Assembly (NCBI RefSeq): GCF_002077945.1
Contig: NZ_LVYD01000054.1
Location: 62,001 to 126,000, forward strand
Source of the DNA: Niastella vici
Lineage (GTDB): Bacteria > Bacteroidota > Bacteroidia > Chitinophagales > Chitinophagaceae
Reading direction: 5' to 3'
Length of the DNA stretch: 64,000 nt
Of the stretch, positions 55,018 through 64,000 are shown piece after piece (positions within the stretch are counted from its first letter, which is position 1; each line of letters starts with the position of its first letter). The translations under genes and the position numbers were made by a program. Under the pieces are notes generated by a model. It was not told the origin of the DNA. It ran no database searches and worked only from the letters and a program-made list of their open reading frames with translations.

Positions 55018-58000
55018 TTATTCGAACTTCAGATCGAGACCTAACCCTCTCAATTCATGCACCAATACATTGAACGATTCAGGAATACCGGCTCTCGGAA
55101 TATTATCGCCTTTAACAATGGCCTCGTAGGTCTTGGCACGGCCAATAATATCATCCGATTTAATAGTGAGCAATTCCTGCAGGATGTTTGAAGCACCATA
55201 AGCTTCCAGTGCCCAAACCTCCATTTCACCGAAACGCTGACCACCGAACTGCGCTTTACCACCCAGCGGCTGCTGTGTAATAAGACTGTAGGGCCCAATA
55301 GAACGCGCGTGCATCTTATCATCAACCATGTGGTGCAGTTTGATCATATAGATCACACCCACGGTCGCTTTCTGGTGGAAGCGGTCTCCGGTTTCACCAT
55401 CAAACAGGTAAGTATGCCCAAAGCTTGGTAAGCCCGCATCGTTGATGTGTTTGGCAATTTCCTCGGTAGTAGCACCGTCGAAGATTGGCGTAGCGAACTT
55501 CACACCCATTTTCAAACCGGCCCAGCCTAATACAGTTTCATAGATCTGGCCCAGGTTCATACGGGAAGGTACACCCAGCGGGTTCAACACAATGTCAACC
55601 GGGGTTCCGTCTTCCAGGAACGGCATGTCTTCAGCACGCACGATCTTGGCAACGATACCTTTGTTACCGTGGCGGCCGGCCATTTTATCACCCACTTTCA
55701 GCTTACGCTTAACGGCGAGGTATACTTTAGCCAGTTTCAACACACCGGCAGGCAATTCATCCCCGATAGAAATGTTGAACTTCTCTCTTTTATATCTACC
55801 CAGTTCTTCGTTGTACTTGATGTTGTAGTTGTGCAACAGGGTGTTGATGCTGTCATCGATAGAAGCATCACCAGTCCAACCCAACGGGTTTACGTTCTGG
55901 TAATCAATTGAACCCAGGTTCTTTGGATTGAACTTGGCGCCTTTACCGATCTGCACTTCACCGAAGTTGTTGTTTACACCGGCAGAAGCTTTGTCTTTCA
56001 GCAGCGTTTGCAGTTTGCTCAACAATTCTTCTTTCAGGTCTTCAACATTCTTTTCATGCACTTTTTCCAGCTTTTCCAGAGCGGCCTTCTCACGGATCTT
56101 CGCGTTCTTGTCTTTCTTGGCGCGTTGGAACAGCTTTTTACCGATCACTACCCCTTCTACCCCGTTCGGCGCTTTCAAAGAAGCATCTTTGGCATCACCG
56201 GCTTTGTCACCGAAGATGGCGCGTAACAGTTTTTCTTCCGGTGTAGGATCGCTTTCGCCTTTTGGCGTGATCTTACCGATGAGGATATCGCCTTCCTTGA
56301 TGGCGGCGCCCAAACGGATGATACCGTTCTCATCCAGGTCTTTGGTAGCTTCTTCCGATACGTTTGGAATATCGGGGGTCAGCTCTTCTTCACCCAGTTT
56401 GGTATCACGTACTTCCAGTTCATATTCCGAAATGTGAATAGAAGTGAACAGGTCTTCCTTGGCTACTCTTTCGCTGATTACGATGGCATCCTCGAAGTTG
56501 TAACCTTTCCAGGGCATGAACGCCACTTTCAGGTTACGGCCCAGTGCCAGTTCACCTCCCTGTACCGCATAACCTTCTGTTAGGAAGTCGCCTTTTTTCA
56601 TGCGTTGTCCTTTTTTAACAGCCGGTTTATGGTTAATACAGGTTTCCTGGTTGGTTTTTATAAACTTGGTCAGTTTGTAAACTTTCAGGTCATCTTCAAA
56701 GCTCACCAAACGGTCAGCTTCTGTACGGTCGTAGCGAACATGAATTTCGCTACCATCTACGTACTCAACCACGCCTTCTCCTTCAGACAGGATCTGTACA
56801 CGTGCATCGCGGGCTGCTTTTGCTTCCAGGCCTGTACCCACGATCGGGTTTTCAGGACGGATCAGCGGAACGGCCTGGCGTTGCATGTTCGATCCCATCA
56901 GCGCACGGTTGGCGTCATCATGCTCCAGGAACGGGATCAGTGAAGCACTTAAACCCACGATCTGGTTCGGCGCTACGTCCATGAATTCCACCTCATTCTG
57001 ATCGAGGATCGGGAAGTCGCCGGTTTGGCGCGAAGTGATCTTCTCTTCCACGAAGTGGCCTTTTTCATCGAGCGGCGAACTTGCCTGGGCGATCTTGGCG
57101 TTATCTTCTTCTTCTGCACTCAGGAAGGTGAGCTTTTTCAGGTCAACCTTTCCATTGTCTACTTTATGATAAGGCGTTTCAATAAAGCCCATTTCGTTGA
57201 TCTTCGCGTGTACGCAAAGCGTAGAGATCAAACCGATGTTCGGTCCTTCCGGTGTTTCAATGGTACACAGGCGGCCGTAGTGGCTGTAGTGTACGTCACG
57301 AACCTCGAAACCGGCTCTTTCACGGCTCAAACCTCCGGGTCCGAGGGCCGAGATACGACGTTTGTGCGTGATCTCACTCAGCGGGTTGGTTTGATCGAGG
57401 AACTGTGACAACTGAGAGGTACCGAAGAATGAGTTGATCACCGATGACAACGTTCTGGCGTTGATCAGGTCAACCGGTGTGAACACCTCATTATCGCGTA
57501 CGTTCATTCTTTCGCGGATGGTACGGGCCATACGGGCCAAACCAACACCGAACTGAGCATATAACTGCTCACCCACGGTACGTACACGACGGTTGCTCAG
57601 GTGATCGATATCATCAATTTCCGCTTTACCGTTGGTAAGGCGTACCAGGTATTTGATGATCTCGATGATATCTTCTTTTGTTAATGTCTTTTGATCGAGC
57701 GGCTGATTCAGCATCAGCTTGCGGTTGATCTTGTAGCGACCTACTTCACCCAGGTCATAACGCTTGTCGCTGAAGAACAATTTATCAATGATACCGCGGG
57801 CTGTTTCATCATCCGGCGCATCGGCTCCGCGCAACTGGCGGTAGATGTGCTGAACGGCTTCCAGCTCACTGTTTGATGTATCTTTATTAAGGGTGTTATA
57901 GATGATAGCGTAGTCACCGCCCACATCTTCTTTTTGCACGAATACGCTCTTCACATCCATATCGGCGATCATATCAACCGCTTCTTCATCCAGCACGGTA

Positions 58001-58821
58001 TCGCGCTCGAGCACCACCTCGTTTCTTTCGATCGAAACTACCTCACCGGTATCTTCGTCAACGAAATCTTCTACCCAGGTCCTTAATACGCGGGCAGCGA
58101 GTCGTTTGCCAAGATATTTCTGCAGTGATTTTTTATCGCCTTTCACTTCATCGGCCATACCGAACAGTTCCAGGATGTCTTTATCGGTTTCGTACCCGAT
58201 TGAACGCAACAGCGTGGTAACCGGGAATTTCTTCTTACGGTCGATGTACGCATACATTACGTTATTGATATCGGTAGCGAACTCCATCCACGCACCCTTG
58301 AAAGGAATTACGCGGGCTGAATAGATCTTGGTACCGTTGGGGTGAATTGACTGCCCGAAGAATACACCGGGTGAACGGTGCAATTGGGAAACCACCACGC
58401 GCTCGGCTCCGTTTATCACGAAGGTACCGCGGGGGGTCATGTATGGGATATTACCCAGGAACACATCCTGAACGATAGTCTGGAAGTCAACGTGCTCTTC
58501 GTCATTACAGCTCAGCCTCAATTTCGCTTTAAGGGGCACCGCATATGTTAATCCGCGCTCCATACACTCTTCAATGGTGTACCGGGGCGGGTCAATAAAA
58601 TAGTCCAAAAATTCCAGCACGAAGATGTTTCGTGTATCTGTAATGGGGAAGTTTTCCTTAAACACCTTGAACAACCCTTCAATGTTACGCTTGTCGGGTG
58701 TGGTCTCTAATTGGAAAAACTCTTTGAACGATTGAATTTGTACTTCGAGTAAGTCAGGTGCTTCAGCAAGGTTTTTAATTTTACCAAAGTTGACCCTGGT
58801 TGACAGTTTTGTTGAAGACAT
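55018..58821 (-). CDS. rpoB: DNA-directed RNA polymerase subunit beta
   Basis: Large catalytic subunit of RNA polymerase, 1267 aa. Near the N-terminus is [20 protein letters not shown], and the rifampicin-binding region reads [20 protein letters not shown] followed by [20 protein letters not shown], with Gln, Asp, His, Arg and Ser at the usual resistance positions, i.e. the susceptible form. I start at the ATG at 58821 ([10 protein letters not shown]) because the earlier in-frame codon at 58860 is a TTG and adds unconserved residues. Its own promoter lies about 200 bp upstream. The ribosomal genes rplJ/rplL are not next to it. Confidence 0.99.
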   Translation of the reverse strand: MSSTKLSTRVNFGKIKNLAEAPDLLEVQIQSFKEFFQLETTPDKRNIEGLFKVFKENFPITDTRNIFVLEFLDYFIDPPRYTIEECMERGLTYAVPLKAKLRLSCNDEEHVDFQTIVQDVFLGNIPYMTPRGTFVINGAERVVVSQLHRSPGVFFGQSIHPNGTKIYSARVIPFKGAWMEFATDINNVMYAYIDRKKKFPVTTLLRSIGYETDKDILELFGMADEVKGDKKSLQKYLGKRLAARVLRTWVEDFVDEDTGEVVSIERNEVVLERDTVLDEEAVDMIADMDVKSVFVQKEDVGGDYAIIYNTLNKDTSNSELEAVQHIYRQLRGADAPDDETARGIIDKLFFSDKRYDLGEVGRYKINRKLMLNQPLDQKTLTKEDIIEIIKYLVRLTNGKAEIDDIDHLSNRRVRTVGEQLYAQFGVGLARMARTIRERMNVRDNEVFTPVDLINARTLSSVINSFFGTSQLSQFLDQTNPLSEITHKRRISALGPGGLSRERAGFEVRDVHYSHYGRLCTIETPEGPNIGLISTLCVHAKINEMGFIETPYHKVDNGKVDLKKLTFLSAEEEDNAKIAQASSPLDEKGHFVEEKITSRQTGDFPILDQNEVEFMDVAPNQIVGLSASLIPFLEHDDANRALMGSNMQRQAVPLIRPENPIVGTGLEAKAARDARVQILSEGEGVVEYVDGSEIHVRYDRTEADRLVSFEDDLKVYKLTKFIKTNQETCINHKPAVKKGQRMKKGDFLTEGYAVQGGELALGRNLKVAFMPWKGYNFEDAIVISERVAKEDLFTSIHISEYELEVRDTKLGEEELTPDIPNVSEEATKDLDENGIIRLGAAIKEGDILIGKITPKGESDPTPEEKLLRAIFGDKAGDAKDASLKAPNGVEGVVIGKKLFQRAKKDKNAKIREKAALEKLEKVHEKNVEDLKEELLSKLQTLLKDKASAGVNNNFGEVQIGKGAKFNPKNLGSIDYQNVNPLGWTGDASIDDSINTLLHNYNIKYNEELGRYKREKFNISIGDELPAGVLKLAKVYLAVKRKLKVGDKMAGRHGNKGIVAKIVRAEDMPFLEDGTPVDIVLNPLGVPSRMNLGQIYETVLGWAGLKMGVKFATPIFDGATTEEIAKHINDAGLPSFGHTYLFDGETGDRFHQKATVGVIYMIKLHHMVDDKMHARSIGPYSLITQQPLGGKAQFGGQRFGEMEVWALEAYGASNILQELLTIKSDDIIGRAKTYEAIVKGDNIPRAGIPESFNVLVHELRGLGLDLKFE

Positions 58822-59025
58822 ATTGCTTAAAACCGGTTTTTTTAATTGTTCGTACGACAAAACATCTATAGCCTAAAAAGAATTATCCTTGAGAATTTCC
58901 TCCGTTCTCGTTCAATCTGAACACCAACGGCTAAACTCCCAAAGAATTAAAAAAGAGGCAGTTATGTGAATATGGCCATGTATCAACTATACCTCTGCTA
59001 ATTAGCTTTTGTGAAAAATGGAGGG

Positions 59026-59055
59026 CAAAGGTAATGAATATACCTTATAAAACAA
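59026..59055 (-). promoter_or_regulatory. Bacteroidetes-type promoter for rpoBC
   Basis: On the minus strand TTG (59055-59053) is followed after exactly 19 bases by TACCTTTG (59033-59026), an ideal match to the Bacteroidetes -33 TTG / -7 TAnnTTTG promoter. Transcription would start near 59020 and leave a leader of about 200 nt before the rpoB ATG. Confidence 0.75.
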
Positions 59056-59144
59056 GAATTATAACCAAAAATTGGACCGGAAACAATGTCAGGCAGGCAG
59101 TATAAGGAGTCAGGACAGGTTAAAGCGTCATGCCCCAAAGATAA

Positions 59145-59176
59145 AAACAAAGCCGCAAAGCATGGTGCTTTGCGGC
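59145..59176 (-). terminator. Rho-independent terminator of second susCD operon
   Basis: A perfect 11-bp stem GCCGCAAAGCA (59152-59162) with TGCTTTGCGGC (59166-59176) and a 3-nt loop. On the minus strand it is followed by TTTGTTTTTATC. It separates the susCD transcript from rpoB. Confidence 0.88.
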
Positions 59177-59203
59177 TTAAAAATGTACACTTTATTTATT
59201 CAC

Positions 59204-60760
59204 TTATACACCCGGGTACCCTGGGTTTTGGGGTCTCAGGTTTGGATTGTTTTGCATTTCGTAGGTGGGCAGCGGAAACAGCAAATGCTTGTCGGCCAGC
59301 ACTGCCCCGCTTTCGGGCAATTTATGCCCGGTAAAATCCTCAAAACTGTTCGTGGTTTCGTTGTACGCCTTTTTCAGCCGAACCATGTCGAACCAGGTTA
59401 CGCCTTCATAACACAGCTCATGCCAGCGCTCCTTCCATACCGCAGTCCTGAAAGAAGCCTGGGTAAAGCTTCCCAATGCGCCGGTAGTAAGCCCTGCCCT
59501 GGTGCGTATCGCCTTTAATGCATCCAGCGCCGGTTGTGTAGGGCCGCTGCCCGCTTCATTTTGCGCTTCAGCATAGGTAAGCAGTACCTGGGCATAACGA
59601 AGGTTCATCCAGTTCAAACCGCTGGTTGCTGAACCAGCTTTGCCTGCGGTACCGTTCGCCCCAATATCAAAATGCTTGAAAATATAAGGCGCGCCCAGCG
59701 AAACCAGCGCCCCGTTCCCCCCCGAATAATACGAGGTATAAAAGAAGCCCTGCCGGTCAACAGTTCGAAGATCGCCGGCCTCAAATGAATTATAGAACTG
59801 GTTAGTTGGTACGGTTGAGCCTATTTCGGTGCCAAAGGCCGAAACATCTTTAAAGTTTGGCAGCAGCACCCCCTGGTTGGGATTGTTGGCCACCCCACCC
59901 AGGTATTGTATTTCGAAGATCTGCTCGCCCATGTTCTCTTTCGATTCGTCGTGCAAACTCATATAATCCGGGAACAAGCTAAACTGACCGCTGGTGATCA
60001 CTTCATTGGCCTTATCGGCTGCCAGCTGATAGTAAGCCGTTCCTTTGTTCATGGGGTAACCGGCCATGGTAAGGTACACTTCGGCCAGCAATGATTTCAC
60101 CGCCCCCAGCGAGGTGCGTCCGCCGGCATCGGTCCAGGGCAGCCCTGCTGCTTCAGCCGCCTTCAGGTCGGTTATTATTTGCGTATAAATTGAATCTTTT
60201 GATGTTCTTGGCGAATAAACTCTTGGGTCAGTTGCCTGAAAAATTGAAGTGGTAAGTAAGGGCGCATCGCCAAACAACCGTACCAGGTAAAAATATGACC
60301 AGGCCCGCAAAAACATGGCTTCACCCAATACCTGTTTCTTTTTGGCATCGTTCATAGTTATACCGGGCACTTTATCCAGCACCAGGTTGGTTTGGGCAAT
60401 TACGCTGTACAACCCATTCCACCAGTTGGCCACAAACACATTATCCCCGTTATAACTTAACCCAAGCAGGTTATTGAGGTCGGTGTTCTGTCCGGTTTCG
60501 GTCCTTGCCGTACCGGTAGGCATTTCAAGCATGGAGAAGTTATTGGCAAATATACCGGCGCCATTGCCAATGAACCGGGTTTGCGCGTATGCAGCCGCTA
60601 TGGCTGCATCGGCATGACCGGGTAAGGTGTAATAATTGTCGGGCGAAAGGTTCGATGGGTCGTTATCAACCCTGACCAGCCATTTTTTACAGCCGCCTGC
60701 GGTCAGCGCCACAACACAGATCAGAAAAATATAAAGTGGATTTATTTTACAGATTTTCAT
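59204..60760 (-). CDS. SusD/RagB-family nutrient-binding lipoprotein
   Basis: A 518-aa surface lipoprotein paired with the SusC encoded 24 bp upstream. Lipobox TAGGC with Cys24, then KKWLVRVDNDPSNLSPDNYY, SusD TPR helices (EAMFLRAWSYFYLVRLFGDA, a strong family signature) and the C-terminal block WKERWHELCYEGVTWFDMVR ending with FPLPTYEMQNNPNLRPQNPG. The glycan is unknown because no enzyme gene lies beside it in the window. Confidence 0.96.
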   Translation of the reverse strand: MKICKINPLYIFLICVVALTAGGCKKWLVRVDNDPSNLSPDNYYTLPGHADAAIAAAYAQTRFIGNGAGIFANNFSMLEMPTGTARTETGQNTDLNNLLGLSYNGDNVFVANWWNGLYSVIAQTNLVLDKVPGITMNDAKKKQVLGEAMFLRAWSYFYLVRLFGDAPLLTTSIFQATDPRVYSPRTSKDSIYTQIITDLKAAEAAGLPWTDAGGRTSLGAVKSLLAEVYLTMAGYPMNKGTAYYQLAADKANEVITSGQFSLFPDYMSLHDESKENMGEQIFEIQYLGGVANNPNQGVLLPNFKDVSAFGTEIGSTVPTNQFYNSFEAGDLRTVDRQGFFYTSYYSGGNGALVSLGAPYIFKHFDIGANGTAGKAGSATSGLNWMNLRYAQVLLTYAEAQNEAGSGPTQPALDALKAIRTRAGLTTGALGSFTQASFRTAVWKERWHELCYEGVTWFDMVRLKKAYNETTNSFEDFTGHKLPESGAVLADKHLLFPLPTYEMQNNPNLRPQNPGYPGV

Positions 60761-60784
60761 ATGCGAGTTATTAAAGTGAACATT

Positions 60785-63700
60785 TTATAAACCAACATTT
60801 ATTCCCAGCATGTACGTAGTTGGCTTGGGATAATCGAAGAAGGTTTGTCCCTGTGCAAATGCATCGCCGTAAGTGGTTACTTCGGGATCGTTGCCCGAGA
60901 ACTTCGTTTTCAGGAAAAAGTTCTGTACAGAGGCGTATACCCTTAGCCTGCTAAGTTTTAAGAAATTTGCAGTGCCGGCGGGGAAATTATAGGCCAGCAA
61001 CAAATTCTTTCCGCGAATAAAGGAACCATCTTCTACCCAACGGGTATCTACATTGGTTACATACCCGGCCCTTGTATCCCTGATGGCCGCGATCATGGTA
61101 TTATTATTATTCTTGCTGGGTTGATAATAGTCGAGCACCGAGCTGAAACTGTTGGCAATACCTGTTCTGTCTTCGCCTGAGTGGTGCGTTTGGTTCAGGA
61201 TATCATTTCCGTACATATAGGCGATCTCAATAGTGAGGTCCAGATTTTTATACCGGAAGCTGTTGACGAATGAACCCCAGCCTTTTGGCGTACCGTGGCC
61301 AATGATCATGCGGTCGGCATCATTAATGGCATAATCACCGTTTACATCAAGGTATTTTAAATCACCGGGCAGAATGGGCTTACCGCCGCGGTAGCTGGTA
61401 AATTTCGCTGCTTCGGCTCTTTCTGCTTCCGTCCATACACCCAAACGCTTAAGCCCCCAGAAAGAACCCACCGGATCTCCCACTCTGATTATACCGGTGT
61501 TTGATAAAAAGTTCGGGTTACCCGAGTAAATGGGTGCCGGCGTAGCCAGTGAAAGCACTTTATTCTTGTTCAGGGAAATATTGAAAGTAGTGCTCCATGT
61601 AAAGTCCTTCTGGTTAATGTTCAACGTATTTATGGTAAACTCAAAGCCTTTATTCTCCAGGCTGCCTACGTTCTTGAAGACCGATGGATAACCGGTTGAC
61701 CGTGGCAATGGCGCATCGAGCAACATGTCGGTGGTTTTACGGTAATACACATCCGCTTCCACCATGATCCTGTTACCCAATAAACCCAATTCAATACCGG
61801 CATCAGATTGCGTTGTTCTTTCCCATTTCAGATCGAGGTTACCCAGCCTGCCAGTGCCAATACCGCTGAACCGCGCATTGCTGAATATGGCTGTGTAGGA
61901 ACCCAGTTGTGCGTCGGACCGGTAGGGTGCAATTTCCGAGTTACCGGTTAACCCATAACTGGCCCTGATCTTAAGGTTTGAAATGATATTGTTGTTTTTC
62001 AGGAAATCTTCATCAGATGCTTTCCAGGCCACCCCTGCCGAGGGGAAAAAGGCAAATTTATTATTGTCGCCAAACTTCGAACTTCCATCAACCCGGCCGG
62101 TAACAGTAAGCAGGTATTTTCCTTTATAGGCATAATTCACGCGGCCGAAGTAAGAGTTGAACGCAAAGCCGCTTTTGCTTGAAGCAGAGGCATTCTGTGT
62201 ACTTCCCTGGCCGAGATTATACCATTGAAAAACGTCGGACGAAAAATTCTGGGAGCTGGCATTTACCGAGTTATAATTGGTTCCCTGCCAGGAAAGCCCG
62301 ATCAGGCCATTTACAACATGATCTCCATGAAAGGTTTTGTTGTAATTCAGGAAAGTTTCGCTCGACCAGTATATTTCCCTGTTATCAAAAATACTGGCGG
62401 TACCATTCTGGTCGCGCGATATTTGATCGAGCGTACGGCCGCTGAACTGGTTTTCCTGCCGTTGAACAAAACTTACCCCTACCTGGCTTTTGATATCGAA
62501 GCCGTTGCCTAATAAAACATTTACATAGGCATGGCCCAGCATGTTCTGCACATTTACAATATACTTTCTGTCGGTCATAATGTGCACGGGGTTCGATCCG
62601 CCTTCTGCACCGGGGTACAGGTAGTTATCGCCCCAGGTTCCGTCGGCAAATTTAACCGGCAAAAAAGGAAATGATTCTGTGATCATCCGCACCGAGTTCA
62701 AACCGCCGGTACCCTGATCAACCAGGTTTTCTTCCTGGTTATTATAAGCCAGGCTCCCCCCTATCCGCAACCATTCGTTGGGTTTCAGGTCCTGAACAAA
62801 CCGGGCCGAATAACGCTTCAGGTACGAATTGAGCAGTAAGCCATTTTCATCGCGGTAACCGAGGAACAATCCATATAAATTATTGTCCTTGCCACCGGTT
62901 ACCCCTATCTGGTGATTTTGTGTGAGCTTATTCTGTACCGATTCTTTCAACCAGTCGGTATTATATAAAGGATTGCCATTTGCATCGAACAGGTTGGGTA
63001 AACTCTTTCTTTTTACCCGTGGGTCAACTGCGGTTGAATAGTTGCCCGCTGCCCAGCCTGCAGGGTCATACACTTTTATATTATCGAAAGCCAGGTTTTC
63101 GAGATCGATGTATTGTTGTGCATTCAGCATGTGCACTCTTTTGGGGCCAATGGTTGGCACACTAAAACTACCATCGTAATTAACCCTGGCAGGCCCATTT
63201 GTTCCACGTTTGGTAGTAATGAGCACAACACCGTTGGCGCCGCGGGCCCCGTAAATTGCTGTTCCCGATGCGTCTTTCAGCACTTCCACCGAGGCTATAT
63301 CATTCGGGTTGATATAGTCAATAGAATTACTATTGAGTGTTTGGTTGCCGATGGGTATATATACCCCATCTACCACATACAACGGGTTGTTCGATGAGTT
63401 GATAGAGCTGAAACCGCGTACCCTGATGCGGGTTGCACCACCGGGCCGGCCCGAGTTGGTTGAAACCTGAACACCGGCGATCCTGCCCGATAAAGCCTCA
63501 TTCACCGAAGCTGCAGGCCGTTCCTGCAATTGGGCCGACTTTACCGAGCCTACCGATCCGGTAAGGTCTTTTTTTCTTACGGTACCATAACCGATCACTA
63601 CCACTTCGCTCATGGAACCTTTGCTTAACTGCAGCTGAACATTCAGCGTTTCTTCATTACCAACAACCTGTTGGTACCCATCATACCCTGTGTGGGTGAA

Positions 63701-63934
63701 TACCAGTGTTGCACCCTTTGTAACGCTAATACTGAAACTTCCATTGATATCGGTAGATACACCGGTTGACTGACCTTTTACTGTAACCGATACACCGGGC
63801 AGTGGTGTACCATCTTTTGAATCGGTCACTTTTCCGCTAACTGGGCGGGTTTGAGAAAATACCAGTACTGAAGTTAAAAGTGCGAACAAGCTCAGAAGAC
63901 ATCGCCTTCCGAGGGAATAAAACTGCTTTTTCAT
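60785..63934 (-). CDS. SusC/RagA-family TonB-linked outer membrane receptor
   Basis: A 1049-aa outer-membrane importer. Signal peptide ending VLVFSQ, carboxypeptidase-D-like domain (VSGKVTDSKDGTPLPGVSVT), plug with VVIGYGTVRKKDLTGSVGSV, NPLYVVDGVYIP and SGTAIYGARGANGVVLITTK, then the barrel. No STN domain. I start at the ATG at 63934 because the codon six bases upstream is TTG. The gene may be preceded by more PUL genes beyond the right edge of the window. Confidence 0.96.
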   Translation of the reverse strand: MKKQFYSLGRRCLLSLFALLTSVLVFSQTRPVSGKVTDSKDGTPLPGVSVTVKGQSTGVSTDINGSFSISVTKGATLVFTHTGYDGYQQVVGNEETLNVQLQLSKGSMSEVVVIGYGTVRKKDLTGSVGSVKSAQLQERPAASVNEALSGRIAGVQVSTNSGRPGGATRIRVRGFSSINSSNNPLYVVDGVYIPIGNQTLNSNSIDYINPNDIASVEVLKDASGTAIYGARGANGVVLITTKRGTNGPARVNYDGSFSVPTIGPKRVHMLNAQQYIDLENLAFDNIKVYDPAGWAAGNYSTAVDPRVKRKSLPNLFDANGNPLYNTDWLKESVQNKLTQNHQIGVTGGKDNNLYGLFLGYRDENGLLLNSYLKRYSARFVQDLKPNEWLRIGGSLAYNNQEENLVDQGTGGLNSVRMITESFPFLPVKFADGTWGDNYLYPGAEGGSNPVHIMTDRKYIVNVQNMLGHAYVNVLLGNGFDIKSQVGVSFVQRQENQFSGRTLDQISRDQNGTASIFDNREIYWSSETFLNYNKTFHGDHVVNGLIGLSWQGTNYNSVNASSQNFSSDVFQWYNLGQGSTQNASASSKSGFAFNSYFGRVNYAYKGKYLLTVTGRVDGSSKFGDNNKFAFFPSAGVAWKASDEDFLKNNNIISNLKIRASYGLTGNSEIAPYRSDAQLGSYTAIFSNARFSGIGTGRLGNLDLKWERTTQSDAGIELGLLGNRIMVEADVYYRKTTDMLLDAPLPRSTGYPSVFKNVGSLENKGFEFTINTLNINQKDFTWSTTFNISLNKNKVLSLATPAPIYSGNPNFLSNTGIIRVGDPVGSFWGLKRLGVWTEAERAEAAKFTSYRGGKPILPGDLKYLDVNGDYAINDADRMIIGHGTPKGWGSFVNSFRYKNLDLTIEIAYMYGNDILNQTHHSGEDRTGIANSFSSVLDYYQPSKNNNNTMIAAIRDTRAGYVTNVDTRWVEDGSFIRGKNLLLAYNFPAGTANFLKLSRLRVYASVQNFFLKTKFSGNDPEVTTYGDAFAQGQTFFDYPKPTTYMLGINVGL

Positions 63935-64000
63935 ACGCAAGTTTTGGTTTAATAATTAATACTATATCGATTGTGCAAGTGAAGCAAAGGGTATCCCCCT

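Larger units (their letters stand above)
58822..59203 (-). promoter_or_regulatory. rpoB leader region
   Basis: The gap between the second susD gene and rpoB. It holds, in minus-strand order, the susCD terminator (59145-59176), the rpoB promoter (59026-59055) and about 200 nt of untranslated leader. The leader contains a weak GAGAA/TTCTC stem near 58890-58910. I see no ORF in it. Confidence 0.6.

Noticed and set aside
55928..56437. Long plus-strand reading frame of 169 codons opposite rpoB
   Set aside because: It is a low-complexity Ser/Phe-rich shadow of a highly conserved gene on the other strand; no start context or homology.
55018..58821. Rifampicin-resistance changes in rpoB
   Set aside because: The residues at the usual resistance positions look like the susceptible form; only ordinary lineage differences are seen.

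Overview
The window looks like chromosome from a Bacteroidota bacterium, most likely the Chitinophagaceae (Chitinophaga/Niastella-like). The evidence is three outer-membrane TonB-linked receptors, two of them paired with SusD lipoproteins, an ECF sigma/FecR pair, a type IX secretion (T9SS) C-terminal sorting domain, a TTG-N19-TACCTTTG promoter of Bacteroidetes type upstream of rpoB, and moderate GC content. Genes lie on both strands and are tightly packed, with several tail-to-tail overlaps. I saw no rRNA, tRNA, CRISPR array, prophage or insertion sequence.

Layout. 0.2-2.2 kb: FecR anti-sigma and ECF sigma factor, whose target is probably left of the window. 2.2-3.4 kb: cbpM/cbpA co-chaperone pair. 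3.4-3.9 kb: an orphan C-terminal fragment of a molybdopterin-binding aldehyde oxidase/IorB-type subunit. 4.3-16.7 kb: a polysaccharide utilisation locus, with a GH65-like enzyme diverging from susC, susD, two surface lipoproteins (DUF4959/DUF5000-like and DUF4998-like) and a GH95 alpha-L-fucosidase/galactosidase. 16.7-22.4 kb: a cluster of NAD(P)-binding oxidoreductases and AraC-type regulators plus a membrane/SRPBCC-like protein. 22.6-33.8 kb: a TonB receptor, a half-size EamA transporter, two PAP2 phosphatases, an operon of Crp/Fnr regulator, NTF2-like protein and nitronate monooxygenase with a CRP-like operator inside it, several small hypotheticals, a CPA1 antiporter and a KTSC protein. 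33.9-39 kb: DNA ligase D without its phosphoesterase domain, a CinA C-terminal protein, glgX, and a short ORF that looks like the start of treZ fused to the end of treY. 39.2-41.5 kb: a large T9SS-exported protein with a degenerate metallopeptidase motif. 41.6-42.9 kb: a 1.3-kb non-coding gap holding a degenerate 42-bp tandem repeat array with strong inverted repeats. 42.9-50.5 kb: housekeeping genes (accA, dapA, rnz, fructosamine kinase, heptose-phosphate kinase, amino-acid permease, OmpH/Skp). 50.6-58.8 kb: rpoC and rpoB on the minus strand with their own promoter. 59.2-63.9 kb: a second susC/susD pair directly upstream of rpoB, where rplJ/rplL would usually be.

How they work together. The PUL probably binds and imports a fucosylated or L-galactosylated glycan: the lipoproteins and SusD capture it, SusC imports it, and GH95 and the GH65-like enzyme trim it. 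The glgX region is a storage-glucan locus that seems to have lost trehalose synthesis by an internal deletion. The Crp/Fnr operon is probably autoregulated or regulated locally through the palindrome between its first two genes. The most unusual non-coding element is the 42-bp array upstream of accA.
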